Shown: positions 48,549 to 57,101 of the stretch, piece after piece
How positions within the stretch are numbered: the first letter of the stretch is position 1
Layout: every line of letters begins with the position of its first letter
DNA from: Candidatus Dormiibacterota bacterium
GTDB lineage: Bacteria > Chloroflexota > Dormibacteria > Aeolococcales > Aeolococcaceae
Assembly (NCBI GenBank): GCA_003162415.1
Contig: PMOL01000008.1
Location: forward strand, 186,001-250,000
Direction of reading: 5' to 3'
Length of the DNA: 64,000 bases
The notes under the pieces: model-generated
Told to the model about the DNA's origin: nothing
The model's input: only the letters and a program-made list of their open reading frames with translations
Database searches by the model: none
Program-made: the position numbers and the translations under genes

Positions 48549-51200
48549 TCAGGCGCGGATCACCGGGGTGCCGGCGAGCACCTCGTCGAGCATGCGAAGA
48601 AAGCGTTGCACCTTCACGGGTTTGGTCAAGTATGCGTGAGCGCCCGCGGCAATCAGCTGCTTGCGTCGACGCTCGGTGGCGTCGGCACTGCACATCACCA
48701 CCGGGATACCGGCCGTTCGCGGGTCGGCGCGCAGTTGGGCGAGCACCTCGTCGCCCTGGATGTCGGGAAGATGCAGGTCGAGAACGATCAGGTCGGGGCG
48801 ATGCTCGCGCGCGAGCTCCAGGGTGAGGCCGCCCTGCATTGCGGTGAGAAGGTGGATCTGCGGACGCATCGAGAAGACCTCCTCCATCAGCCCGATGGTC
48901 GCAAGGTTGTCCTCGACGTAGAGGACAGTGCGATCGGAGGCAACCACCGGCGTCACGACAGGCGGCTTGCGCCGGACGCGCGGCTTCGGCGCGGCCACCG
49001 GTGAGCGCGCGAGCCTGATCCAGAAGGTGCTCCCGACGCCGCGCTCGCTGTCGACGCCGATGGTGCCATGCATCGCCTGGACGAGCTTGCGCGTCAGCGC
49101 CAGACCGAGTCCGGTTCCCGGGACGGTTGTGCGCTCCGCCCCCAGGCGCTCGAACGGCTGGAACAGTCGGCCCTTCTCTTCGTCAGTGAAACCTGGACCT
49201 GTGTCGCGAACCGCGAGACGGATGAAGTCACCCTTCTGCCCGACCAGCGCCTGCGCGCCGGACGTCAGACCGGCGACCCGCTCGCGGACCGCCTCCACGA
49301 AGATATGCGCATCGCTGCCCGAGTACTTCACAGCGTTGGACAGCAGGTTGAGCAACGCCTGGATGAGCCGCTGACGGTCGGCGAGCACGTAGTCGCCGGC
49401 ACATTGCCCGAGGGATCGCGTGATCTTGATATGCCGGCTCAGTGCGGACGGAGCAACCAGGCGAACGCACTCCTCCACCGTCGCCTCGAGCGGGATCGGT
49501 TCGAGCGAGAACGACTCGCGGCCCGACTCGATGCGTGCGATGTCGAGGACGTCGTTGACCAGGCTGAGCAGGTGACCGCTCGCCTCCTGGACCGCGGCGA
49601 TCGCCTCAGTCTGATCCTCGCGCGGCTCGCGCATCTCGAGCAGGTCGCTGTAGCCGAGGATCGCGGTGAGGGGCGTGCGCAGCTCGTGGCTCATGCGCGA
49701 GAGGTACTCACTCTTGGCCTGCGACGCCTGCTCCGCGACGTCGCGCGCATCGCGCAACTCCGCGGCCGCCACCTTGTCGTCGGTGACGTCGCGGCCGATC
49801 TCGATGACTGCGTCCGGCCAGCCGACGCGGTCCTTCTGGAGCGCCCAGCGCACCGCCACGTGGATACGCGTGCCCGACTTGGTCGTCTGGATGATCTCCC
49901 CCTCCCAGCGCCCAACCTCCCGGAGAACGGCGAGGATGGCTTCGCGGCTCTCCGGCAGCTCCGATCGGAGCAACTCGCCCGCGTCGCGACCGATCGCCTC
50001 GTTGGGACCCCACCCGTACAGTTCCTCGGCACCCTTGTTCCAGAGGGTGATCAGCTGGTTGCGGACGTTCCAGGTGGTGACCGAGTCGTACGCGAGGTCG
50101 AGCAGCTGTGAGCTCCGTCGCATCCGCTCCACGAGCATCACCCGGTCGAGTGCGGGAGCCAGCGCCGTTCCGTACTGGGTGAGCCGAACCGCCTCGTCGC
50201 TGCCGAAGATCGGGGTGAGTGGTCCCGACGTGACCGCCATGATGCCCCGGCTCAGCTGTGCCTCGAGCACCACACGGATGACGCTTCGCGATGTGGTCGG
50301 GTTCTTGGTCACCGCGCGCGTCCCCCCGTAGCCGGTCAGCTCGGAGACGAGCTTCCAGCCCTCCGCGCGGTCGAGGCCGTGGACGGCCAGCACCTCGCCG
50401 TCGTCGGTGGCGATAACAGCGCCGTCGGCGCCCACGAGCCGTGCGGCCCACTCGACCGCGCGCTCGGCGAGCCGCTGACGGTCGGGCGAATACAGGACGA
50501 GGTCGGTGAATGCCTCGCGGAAGTGCTCTTCCTCGCTCTGGCGCCACAGGCCACGCAGCCAGCGGGGCGGTTCGAAGCCGACGTAGAAGAAGGGAAGGAT
50601 CGCGAACGCAGGGAGCGCGACGGTGATCTCGGTGTGTTCGTGTCCGAGGATCAGATCGGTGCCGATCGAAACCAGCAGTGCGGCGATCACACCGACATAC
50701 GCGATCGTGATCGAGCGCAGCCTGGCGCGCTGGACACGCGGCATTGCCGTCGAGATCCCCCACATCCTGACTGCGGGTTCGACGACGCACCCCAGCCAGA
50801 CGAACGCCAGCGCGAGCACGGCCAGTTTCTGTGGGGTCGTACTGGCTCCTGCGAGCGAGATGCCCGACACGTCGACCAGGACCACGGTCGCGAGGACCAC
50901 CGCAGTGACCGCAGCCGTCACCACAAACGGCAGCCGGATCATCGCCGCGCGGAAACCGAAAAAGGCCCACCCGGACGCGATGAACAGCGTCAGCGAGACG
51001 CCGCTGGTCCAGGTCTTCCGGTCACCGGTGAGCATGGTGGCGGCGACCGCAATGCCGCAGGCACAGAGCAGCACGATCGAAAGCGCGAGAAATGCGCGCG
51101 TGCGGTCACGCTGACGCAGCCACCCGTCCACGGTGAGTACGCCCAGCAGCGTGCAGGCACCCCCCAAAGCCCACGACAGCACAAGGGTCGCAGTGCTCAA
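48549..51200 (-). CDS. Hybrid sensor histidine kinase (membrane sensor, GAF, PAS, HisKA, HATPase, receiver)
   Basis: The 883 residues are, in order: seven to eight membrane helices (about 1-210), a GAF-like domain (VGADGAVIATDDGEVLAV), a PAS domain (SVTTWNVRNQLITLWNKGAE, YGWGPNEAIGRDAGEL), a coiled linker (RDARDVAEQASQAKSEYL), HisKA with the phosphorylated His in SRMSHELRTPLTAILGYSD (near residue 510), HATPase with NLLSNAVKYSG and RDTGPGFTDE, and a C-terminal receiver with the acceptor Asp in DLIVLDLHLPDIQG and Lys in AYLTKPVK. It would pass phosphate within one protein to a further receiver. It ends eight bases from the RibD-like gene. The signal is unknown. Confidence 0.92.
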   Translation of the reverse strand: MSTATLVLSWALGGACTLLGVLTVDGWLRQRDRTRAFLALSIVLLCACGIAVAATMLTGDRKTWTSGVSLTLFIASGWAFFGFRAAMIRLPFVVTAAVTAVVLATVVLVDVSGISLAGASTTPQKLAVLALAFVWLGCVVEPAVRMWGISTAMPRVQRARLRSITIAYVGVIAALLVSIGTDLILGHEHTEITVALPAFAILPFFYVGFEPPRWLRGLWRQSEEEHFREAFTDLVLYSPDRQRLAERAVEWAARLVGADGAVIATDDGEVLAVHGLDRAEGWKLVSELTGYGGTRAVTKNPTTSRSVIRVVLEAQLSRGIMAVTSGPLTPIFGSDEAVRLTQYGTALAPALDRVMLVERMRRSSQLLDLAYDSVTTWNVRNQLITLWNKGAEELYGWGPNEAIGRDAGELLRSELPESREAILAVLREVGRWEGEIIQTTKSGTRIHVAVRWALQKDRVGWPDAVIEIGRDVTDDKVAAAELRDARDVAEQASQAKSEYLSRMSHELRTPLTAILGYSDLLEMREPREDQTEAIAAVQEASGHLLSLVNDVLDIARIESGRESFSLEPIPLEATVEECVRLVAPSALSRHIKITRSLGQCAGDYVLADRQRLIQALLNLLSNAVKYSGSDAHIFVEAVRERVAGLTSGAQALVGQKGDFIRLAVRDTGPGFTDEEKGRLFQPFERLGAERTTVPGTGLGLALTRKLVQAMHGTIGVDSERGVGSTFWIRLARSPVAAPKPRVRRKPPVVTPVVASDRTVLYVEDNLATIGLMEEVFSMRPQIHLLTAMQGGLTLELAREHRPDLIVLDLHLPDIQGDEVLAQLRADPRTAGIPVVMCSADATERRRKQLIAAGAHAYLTKPVKVQRFLRMLDEVLAGTPVIRA

Positions 51201-51266
51201 GGCACTGCCAGTATCAGCCCGAATCCGCGAATTGCCCCGACTTCACCGTTTTGTGAAGTCAGGACA

Positions 51267-52358
51267 CTAGCCGGTCGTCCCCAGCGCCTCCACGACGGCA
51301 TCGGCGACCTGGGACGTGCCCACAGCGGTGGGATCGTCTCGATCGGGCTTCATGTCATAGGTGACGTTCCGACCTTCCGCGATCACACGCGCGATCGCCT
51401 GCTCCAGGCGGTCGCCGGCATCACCCTCGCCGATATGCCGCAGCATGAGCATGCCGCTCAGCATCATCGCCATCGGATTCGCCTTGTTCTGGCCCGCGTA
51501 CTTGGGTGCGCTCCCATGCGTCGCCTCGAAGACGGCAACCTCGTCGCCGATGTTGGCTCCAGGGGCGAGACCGAGGCCGCCGGTCAGGCCTGCGCACAGG
51601 TCACTGAGGATGTCGCCGAAGAGATTCGGCATCACCATCACGTCGTAGAGCTGGGGGTTCTGCACCAGCTGCATCGCCATGTTGTCGACGATGCGGTCGT
51701 CGAATTCGATCTGCGGAAACTCGCGGCTCACCTCCTCGGCAACGCGCAGCCAGAGCCCCTCCGTGTACTTCATGATGTTTGCCTTGTGGACGGCCGTCAC
51801 CTTGTGACGCGCGTTGTCGATCGCCCACTGGAACCCGAAGCGAAAGACCCGCTGAGTGCCAAAGATGGACGCCGGCTTGATGCTGATGCCGGAGTCGGGG
51901 CGGATCTTCCGTCCGCCCAGCCGCTCGATGTCCGCGATCAATTCGAGCGTTGCGGGGTCGCCTTCCGCAAACTCGATGCCTGCGTACAGATCCTCGGTGT
52001 TCTCGCGGATGACCACGAGGTCGACGTCCTGGTAGCGGCTGCGCACGCCGGGATATGACTTGCACGGTCGAATCAACGCGAACAGGTCCAGCTCGCGGCG
52101 CAAGGCCACGTTGACCGATCGAATTCCCTTGCCGATCGGCGTCGTCAGCGGGCCTTTGATCGCCACCTTGTTGCGACGGATCGACTCGAGCACGTGTGCG
52201 GGCAGCGGGTCGCCGTACTGCTCCATCACCCCGAGCCCGGCGTCGTGCACCTCCCAGTCGATGTCGACTCCGGTCGCGTCGATGACACGGCGGGCGGCGG
52301 CGCTCACCTCCGGGCCGACGCCGTCGCCGGGAATCAACGTGATCGTGTGTCGCGCCAT
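51267..52358 (-). CDS. NAD-type isocitrate/isopropylmalate dehydrogenase family protein
   Basis: The 363-residue beta-decarboxylating dehydrogenase starts at the ATG at 52358, following GGAGAG. Family motifs are TLIPGDGVGPEVSAAARRVI, LVVIRENTEDLYAGIEFAEG (typical of NAD-isocitrate dehydrogenase rather than LeuB), KANIMKYTEGLW and YDVMVMPNLFGDILSDL with metal-binding Asp residues, and EATHGSAPKYAGQNKANP. It most likely makes 2-oxoglutarate from isocitrate with NAD+, although homoisocitrate or tartrate cannot be ruled out. It is divergent from mutY with about 50 bases between the starts. Confidence 0.88.
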   Translation of the reverse strand: MARHTITLIPGDGVGPEVSAAARRVIDATGVDIDWEVHDAGLGVMEQYGDPLPAHVLESIRRNKVAIKGPLTTPIGKGIRSVNVALRRELDLFALIRPCKSYPGVRSRYQDVDLVVIRENTEDLYAGIEFAEGDPATLELIADIERLGGRKIRPDSGISIKPASIFGTQRVFRFGFQWAIDNARHKVTAVHKANIMKYTEGLWLRVAEEVSREFPQIEFDDRIVDNMAMQLVQNPQLYDVMVMPNLFGDILSDLCAGLTGGLGLAPGANIGDEVAVFEATHGSAPKYAGQNKANPMAMMLSGMLMLRHIGEGDAGDRLEQAIARVIAEGRNVTYDMKPDRDDPTAVGTSQVADAVVEALGTTG

Positions 52359-52410
52359 GCTCGTGCTCTCCTCAACGTGTTGAAGTGGGAAGTCTGACAA
52401 ACTGCGGTGC

Positions 52411-53271
52411 GTGTGGACCCGCGGGCTCGCGCGATGGTACGAAGCGCACGGGCGGCATGAGCTGCCGTGGCGCGCAACGGCCGACCCCTGGGCCATCCTC
52501 GTGAGCGAGGTGATGCTCCAGCAGACCCAGGTGGCGCGCGTCACCGGCCGCTGGGAATCCTTCATGGCGCGCTGGCCGACACCCGATGCCTGCGCCGCGG
52601 CTCCTCTCGCAGCGGTGCTGCGTGAATGGCAGGGACTCGGCTACCCACGCCGTGCTCGGGGCCTCCACGACACCGCCAGAGTTGTCGCGGCCGATGGCTG
52701 GCCCGACACCGAAGCCGGGCTGTGGGCCCTGCCGGGTGTGGGCGCCTACACCGCGCGAGCGCTGCGGGTCCTCGCCTTCGGCGCGTCGACGATCCCGCCC
52801 CAGGACGTCAACATCGCGCGGATCACCGCCCGCGCGGCACTCGGCGAAGAGCCTCAGGACGTTCGTCAAGCCTCCATCGAAGAGCGGCTCGCTGCCGGGC
52901 GGCCGCGGTCGCTGGGTGCGCGCGCCTTCACGTACGCGCTCTTCGACGCCGGCGCGCTCCACTGCAGGGCCAGACCGTTGTGCCACGGATGCCCGCTGAC
53001 CGCGACCTGCGCTTCGCGAAGCCGCCTCGCTTCCGCCCCTCCGGATCGAGGACGGCGGTCGCCTCGCTACCACGGGAGCACGCGCGAGCTCCGGGGCGCG
53101 GTGCTCCGCGCCATGCTCGCCGACCCCGCCCCGGCGAGCATCTCCGAGCTCCAGCAGCGAGCCGGTGCGCCGGCCGCCGCCCGTTCCGCGACCGATGTCG
53201 CGCTGATCCTCGACGCCCTGGTTCACGAGGGATTGGTTGCCCCGACCGCTCGCATGGTTAGGATCAATTGA
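52411..53271 (+). CDS. mutY: A/G-specific adenine glycosylase MutY, short form
   Basis: MutY removes adenine mispaired with 8-oxoguanine. The 286 residues have the catalytic Glu in SEVMLQQTQVARV, the helix-hairpin-helix in LPGVGAYTARALRVLAFG, the catalytic Asp in PPQDVNIARIT, and the [4Fe-4S] cysteines in HCRARPLCHGCPLTATC. The usual C-terminal MutT-like domain that recognises 8-oxoG is missing, and the C-terminus is a short helical stretch with LRAMLADPAPASISELQQ. GTG at 52411 is the start. The formyltransferase gene begins at a GTG two bases after the stop. Confidence 0.9.
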   Translation: MWTRGLARWYEAHGRHELPWRATADPWAILVSEVMLQQTQVARVTGRWESFMARWPTPDACAAAPLAAVLREWQGLGYPRRARGLHDTARVVAADGWPDTEAGLWALPGVGAYTARALRVLAFGASTIPPQDVNIARITARAALGEEPQDVRQASIEERLAAGRPRSLGARAFTYALFDAGALHCRARPLCHGCPLTATCASRSRLASAPPDRGRRSPRYHGSTRELRGAVLRAMLADPAPASISELQQRAGAPAAARSATDVALILDALVHEGLVAPTARMVRIN

Positions 53272-53272
53272 C

Positions 53273-54274
53273 GTGGCCACCTCTTCCTCATACCTCGATC
53301 AGGTCGGCCGCGACCTCTGGGCTCGCGACGTCTTCACATTCATCCCCGATCGCGACCTGCCGCCTCCGCCCGAAACGATCACGCCGGGCAGCGGCCCGCG
53401 CGTCGGGTTCGCGGGGTTTCCATCCGACTTCAGCCTGGCCTTCCTCCTCCGCCTGCTCCAGCTCGAAGTCCAGCCGGTCGGGATCATCACCTCGCCCGGC
53501 GCGCATCCAGCCATCCTCGGCGACAACGCCCTGAGCCGCATCGCCGACCATCTCGGCATCCCGCTGATCCGAGCGTGGCGCATCAACGATGAGCACTCGC
53601 GTTTCGAGCTCGATGAGCTCGGTCTCGACGGTGTAGTGATGGCGAGCTTCGACCAGATCATCGGCGCGAGGGCGCTGGCCATCCCGAAGCACGGATGGCT
53701 CAACGTCCACCCCAGCCTGCTTCCCGCATATCGCGGCCCGGAACCGGTGTATTGGGCGATCGCCGACGGCGCACCCGTCACCGGCATCACCATGCACAAG
53801 GCGGCACCGAAGGTCGATGCCGGACCGATCCTCGCGCAGACGAGGGTGCCCATCCTGCCCCGCGACACCGCCGGAACCCTCACCAGGCGCCTCGTCGAGT
53901 CCGGGATGGCCCTGCTTCCCCAGGCTGTCGAGGGGCTGCTCCACGACTCGCCAGGAATCGACGTCGACATGTCCAACTCGTCCTACCGAACCTCGATCGG
54001 CCACCGGTCCCTCGAGGAAGCGGGGTCTGCCGAGGAAGCCGAGCGCATGGTCCGCGCCGGCGCGCCGAACATGCTCCCCTGGGTGATGCGCGACGGCCGC
54101 GCCGTCTACGTCAAGGCAGCCCGTGTCGCCGATGGCGCCTCAGATGATGGGCTGCCGGTCCTTCACTATCCCAACGGTGATCTGGTGCTCGAGGAGACCA
54201 TGGACACCTGCGGCTGCCACCACAACACCAACGACTGCGCCCATCGCCGGACGCAGAGCGTGACGGGTCAATGA
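53273..54274 (+). CDS. Methionyl-tRNA formyltransferase-like protein
   Basis: The 333-residue product has the formyltransferase fold: RVGFAGFPSDFSLAFLLRLL, VGIITSPGAHPAILGDN, VVMASFDQIIGARAL, and the signature HGWLNVHPSLLPAYRGPEPVY with the catalytic Asn/His, plus DAGPILAQTRVPILPRDTA with the catalytic Asp. The C-terminal OB domain of methionyl-tRNA formyltransferase is not clear, and the end is unusual: a Cys/His cluster (DTCGCHHNTNDCAH) that could bind metal. It may serve sugar or amino-acid formylation instead of initiator tRNA. It directly follows mutY. Confidence 0.8.
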   Translation: MATSSSYLDQVGRDLWARDVFTFIPDRDLPPPPETITPGSGPRVGFAGFPSDFSLAFLLRLLQLEVQPVGIITSPGAHPAILGDNALSRIADHLGIPLIRAWRINDEHSRFELDELGLDGVVMASFDQIIGARALAIPKHGWLNVHPSLLPAYRGPEPVYWAIADGAPVTGITMHKAAPKVDAGPILAQTRVPILPRDTAGTLTRRLVESGMALLPQAVEGLLHDSPGIDVDMSNSSYRTSIGHRSLEEAGSAEEAERMVRAGAPNMLPWVMRDGRAVYVKAARVADGASDDGLPVLHYPNGDLVLEETMDTCGCHHNTNDCAHRRTQSVTGQ

Positions 54275-54327
54275 AAGGTATGCGCAAATAGGTCGTCGCA
54301 GGCGAAAGCGCCGGTTATGATCCAGCC

Positions 54328-54774
54328 GTGGTCGAAATCGGTTTTCCTGCTGTGCTCGTCGTCGAGGACGACGACGCCGTCCGCGGGTTCCTGACTTTCG
54401 CGCTGGAGAGCGCCGGCCACGCGGCCCTCGGAGTACGCACCGGCGAGGAGGCGATGACGGTGATGCGGGACACCCCGGCAGCCGTGATCCTCATCGACGG
54501 CATCCTCCCCGACATGCACGGCATCCGCCTCGCCCGCGCAATTCTCGAGGACCCGGACATCGAGCCGGTGGCGATCAGTTTCGTGACCGGTGCGATCCGC
54601 GACGGCCGCCCTGCGCGAGCAGGCGTCGGCGCGCTCAGCAAGCCACTTCGGGCGCGCGACCTCGTCGACGCGGTCGAGGCTCTGATGCGCTGGCGAGATG
54701 CGGGGAGCAGCCCCCTGACCGAGCGTCAGGCTGCGCTCGCCGAGCTCGAGCACATCTTCCTCGTCGGCGCGTGA
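54328..54774 (+). CDS. Stand-alone response-regulator receiver domain protein
   Basis: A 148-residue receiver domain starting at GTG 54328. It has the acidic pair in VLVVEDDDAVRGFL, the phospho-accepting Asp in AVILIDGILPDMHGIRL, the Thr switch in ISFVTGA and the conserved Lys in GALSKPLRARDLVDAV. No output domain follows, only a helical tail (LTERQAALAELEHIFLVG). It may receive phosphate from a hybrid kinase such as the one encoded at 48549-51200 and act by protein contact. The next gene, 33 bases away, encodes a degenerate GGDEF-like protein. Confidence 0.88.
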   Translation: MVEIGFPAVLVVEDDDAVRGFLTFALESAGHAALGVRTGEEAMTVMRDTPAAVILIDGILPDMHGIRLARAILEDPDIEPVAISFVTGAIRDGRPARAGVGALSKPLRARDLVDAVEALMRWRDAGSSPLTERQAALAELEHIFLVGA

Positions 54775-54807
54775 CCGCGAGGATCAGGCGCATGGGACGA
54801 TCGTCAT

Positions 54808-55218
54808 ATGAGTGAACCCCGAACGCTGTCGCTCCTGCCCTGGCAGGTCACGCTCGCCGAGTTCATCCAGAAGGCCGGTGAGGTAAAGGAAGACGGTGCG
54901 TGCTGCGCCTTCATCGTCGATCCCTCCATCCCCAAGGCTGCGCGCGGCGGCTACGCATCGCTGGTGATGGCGTATTCCCGGGCCGACGAGCCGGTCTGCG
55001 TGCTTGAGGACGGTGCGCTGGTGCTGGTTCGCGATGGCGGGATGGCCTCGGGCAAGGCGCTCGCCGAGCGTGTCTTCGTTCAGATGCGCCGGCTCGCCCT
55101 CGACCTCACGCTGACCGCCGGCGTTGCGCTGATCGGCGACGACCCGAGCCAGTCGGTCACCGCAGCTCGAGCCGCCGCCACGTCGGTCCCCGCGGGTCAA
55201 GTCGGCACCGAGGGCTGA
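54808..55218 (+). CDS. Degenerate GGDEF-like domain protein, unknown function
   Basis: This 136-residue soluble protein is not clearly in a named family. Its second half follows the order of a diguanylate-cyclase domain: MAYSRADEPVCVLEDGALVL at the place of the active-site hairpin, GKALAERVFVQMRRLALDL as the following helix, and TLTAGVALIGDDPSQSVTAA as the LTxSxGVA strand-helix. The GGDEF signature itself is lost, so no c-di-GMP synthesis is expected. It could act as a partner of the receiver protein encoded just before it. The likeness is my reading and needs a profile search. Confidence 0.55.
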   Translation: MSEPRTLSLLPWQVTLAEFIQKAGEVKEDGACCAFIVDPSIPKAARGGYASLVMAYSRADEPVCVLEDGALVLVRDGGMASGKALAERVFVQMRRLALDLTLTAGVALIGDDPSQSVTAARAAATSVPAGQVGTEG

Positions 55219-55227
55219 CGCAGGGAC

Positions 55228-57066
55228 TCAGCCTCGGTGGTTGAGCACAGCGGCGATCCGCCGCGGAAGCCGGTCGCGCCGGAGTTGCTCGAGCGTCCGG
55301 GGAAGCGGGATCGACCAGTTCGGCCTTGCCACGTCGCCCGGCATGTTCGGCCGCCGTTCCGCAAGGCAGGCGTCGTCGAGTGTCGCCACCACCAGCCTGC
55401 TGGGCGCCCGAGCGAGGGCGGCGTACGCGCGCTCCACAACGAGCGGTGCCGGGGCGCCGTCGCTGACACCGGCGAGCCGGCGCAACTTGCGGCGAACCCC
55501 GAGCTCGGCCTGGCGGCTGACCGGGCGACCGGTCGATTCCATCTCGGCGAGGTCGGCCCCCGTCCAGACCCCGGCTGCGGTCGGCAGATCGTGGGTCGTC
55601 AACGCCGCGAGCGCCTGGGTCGGGTAGCGGTCCGGAGGCCGCGACTCAAACCACGCAAGCCGGTATGAGAGCAGTCCGCGCCGGTGCAACGCCGAGCGGA
55701 CGCCTGATTCGACGGTGCCCAGGTCCTCGCCCACCACGCCACAGCCGGCACGCACGCTCTCGAGCGCGAGGATGTCGAGCAACTCGCCCGCCGGGTAGCG
55801 GACGTACGCGCCGGCCGACGGATCGCGGGCGCCGAGGGGCACCCACCAGAGGCGGAACAGTCCCATGACGTGGTCGATGCGCACCCCGATGCCGGCGCCC
55901 ATCATCCGACGCATGGTTGCGATCAGCGGCGCGTAGCCGGCGGCGCGCAGGCGGGCTGGGTCGAACGGTGGGACTCCCCAGTCCTGGCCGGCGGGGTTGA
56001 AGTCGTCCGGCGGCGCACCGATCCGCGCATCGGACGCAACCACGTCCTGCCAGAGCCACGCGTCGGCACCGTCCGGCGCAAAGCCGACGGCGAGATCGTG
56101 GACCAGCGGCAACTCTCGGCCCGCGCGTCCGAGCTGCCCGTCGAGCAACCACTGCAACCAGCGGTGGAAATCGACCCTGGCTCGGTCCGTGGTCATCAGC
56201 TCTCCAACCGCTGGGTTGCCGGAATGCCGGTATCGAGCCGGCCAGCGGGTCCAGGAGCCGGCATGACGCTCGGCCAGGACACAGAAGCATGCGTAGCGAT
56301 CGAGCAGGGTCCCTTCGCGGGCAACGTACGCGTCGAAATCCTTGTCGCCCCGGAAGCGCGCCCAGAGCGACTCGAGCGCGCGCAACTTGAGTGGCATCAC
56401 CCGGTCCCGCTCGAGGATCGGGGCGTCGCGCAGCTCCCGGGCCATGCGCAGGAGCGCGGCGACCTCGGGGTGGTCGCGAGCGCCGGGCAGGTCCTGAATC
56501 CGAAGATAGATCGGGTTGCGGAAGAGCCGGCTCGACGGGAAGTACGGGCTCGGTTCCTGCGGTATCCCTGGACGGACGGCGTGCAATGGATTGACGAGGA
56601 GCATTGCAGCCCCCTGCCTGCGCGACCAGGATCCGAGCGAGCGAAGGTCACCGAGGTCGCCGATGCCCCATCCCTCGCGAGACCGGACGGCATAGAGCTG
56701 TGCGGCCCAGCCCCATCCCCGCAGCGCATCAGGAAGTGCGCACCTGCCGGGGCTGGTGACCATCGGCACGCGCCTCCCGTCACGCATCACCAGGTGGTGA
56801 TAGCCGTACGGTGCGTCGCCGGTGAGCAGCAACCCGCCGGGGCGCTCGCCACCGTTCTCCAGCTCGATGCTTTGCACCCCGCTCGGCAATCGTGCCCCCG
56901 GGCGTACGAACACGGGCGGCGCCCCGCCGGCGTCGACAGGACGCATGCACGCCTCGACCGCGCGCGCACGCTCAACGCTCACCCTCCGGCGAGCGCCCGA
57001 TGCATCCACGTACTCTCTCTGGACTCCCCACGTGGGCCGGCGGTCGCGTTGCGCAGCGCCGGTCAC
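55228..57066 (-). CDS. malQ: 4-alpha-glucanotransferase MalQ
   Basis: MalQ transfers alpha-1,4-glucan segments in maltodextrin and glycogen use. The 612 residues show the GH77 pattern: WGWAAQLYAVRSREGWGIGD, MLLVNPLHAVRPGIPQEPSP, IGVRIDHVMGLFRLWWVP with the nucleophile Asp, GVVGEDLGTVESGVRSAL with the acid Glu, and LAALTTHDLPTAAGVWTG with the third carboxylate. An N-terminal beta-domain of about 110 residues precedes the barrel, as in longer actinobacterial MalQ. The gene is divergent from glgX with only 35 bases between the starts, so they share a control region. Confidence 0.92.
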   Translation of the reverse strand: MTGAAQRDRRPTWGVQREYVDASGARRRVSVERARAVEACMRPVDAGGAPPVFVRPGARLPSGVQSIELENGGERPGGLLLTGDAPYGYHHLVMRDGRRVPMVTSPGRCALPDALRGWGWAAQLYAVRSREGWGIGDLGDLRSLGSWSRRQGAAMLLVNPLHAVRPGIPQEPSPYFPSSRLFRNPIYLRIQDLPGARDHPEVAALLRMARELRDAPILERDRVMPLKLRALESLWARFRGDKDFDAYVAREGTLLDRYACFCVLAERHAGSWTRWPARYRHSGNPAVGELMTTDRARVDFHRWLQWLLDGQLGRAGRELPLVHDLAVGFAPDGADAWLWQDVVASDARIGAPPDDFNPAGQDWGVPPFDPARLRAAGYAPLIATMRRMMGAGIGVRIDHVMGLFRLWWVPLGARDPSAGAYVRYPAGELLDILALESVRAGCGVVGEDLGTVESGVRSALHRRGLLSYRLAWFESRPPDRYPTQALAALTTHDLPTAAGVWTGADLAEMESTGRPVSRQAELGVRRKLRRLAGVSDGAPAPLVVERAYAALARAPSRLVVATLDDACLAERRPNMPGDVARPNWSIPLPRTLEQLRRDRLPRRIAAVLNHRG

Positions 57067-57101
57067 CTCGGGAACCCGAAATCAGCGAGCTGAGTGGAGT
57101 C

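Noticed and set aside
50379-52058. A 559-codon plus-strand frame opposite the histidine kinase and isocitrate dehydrogenase genes
   Set aside because: It crosses two well-supported genes on the other strand and their intergenic gap, and has no recognisable motif.
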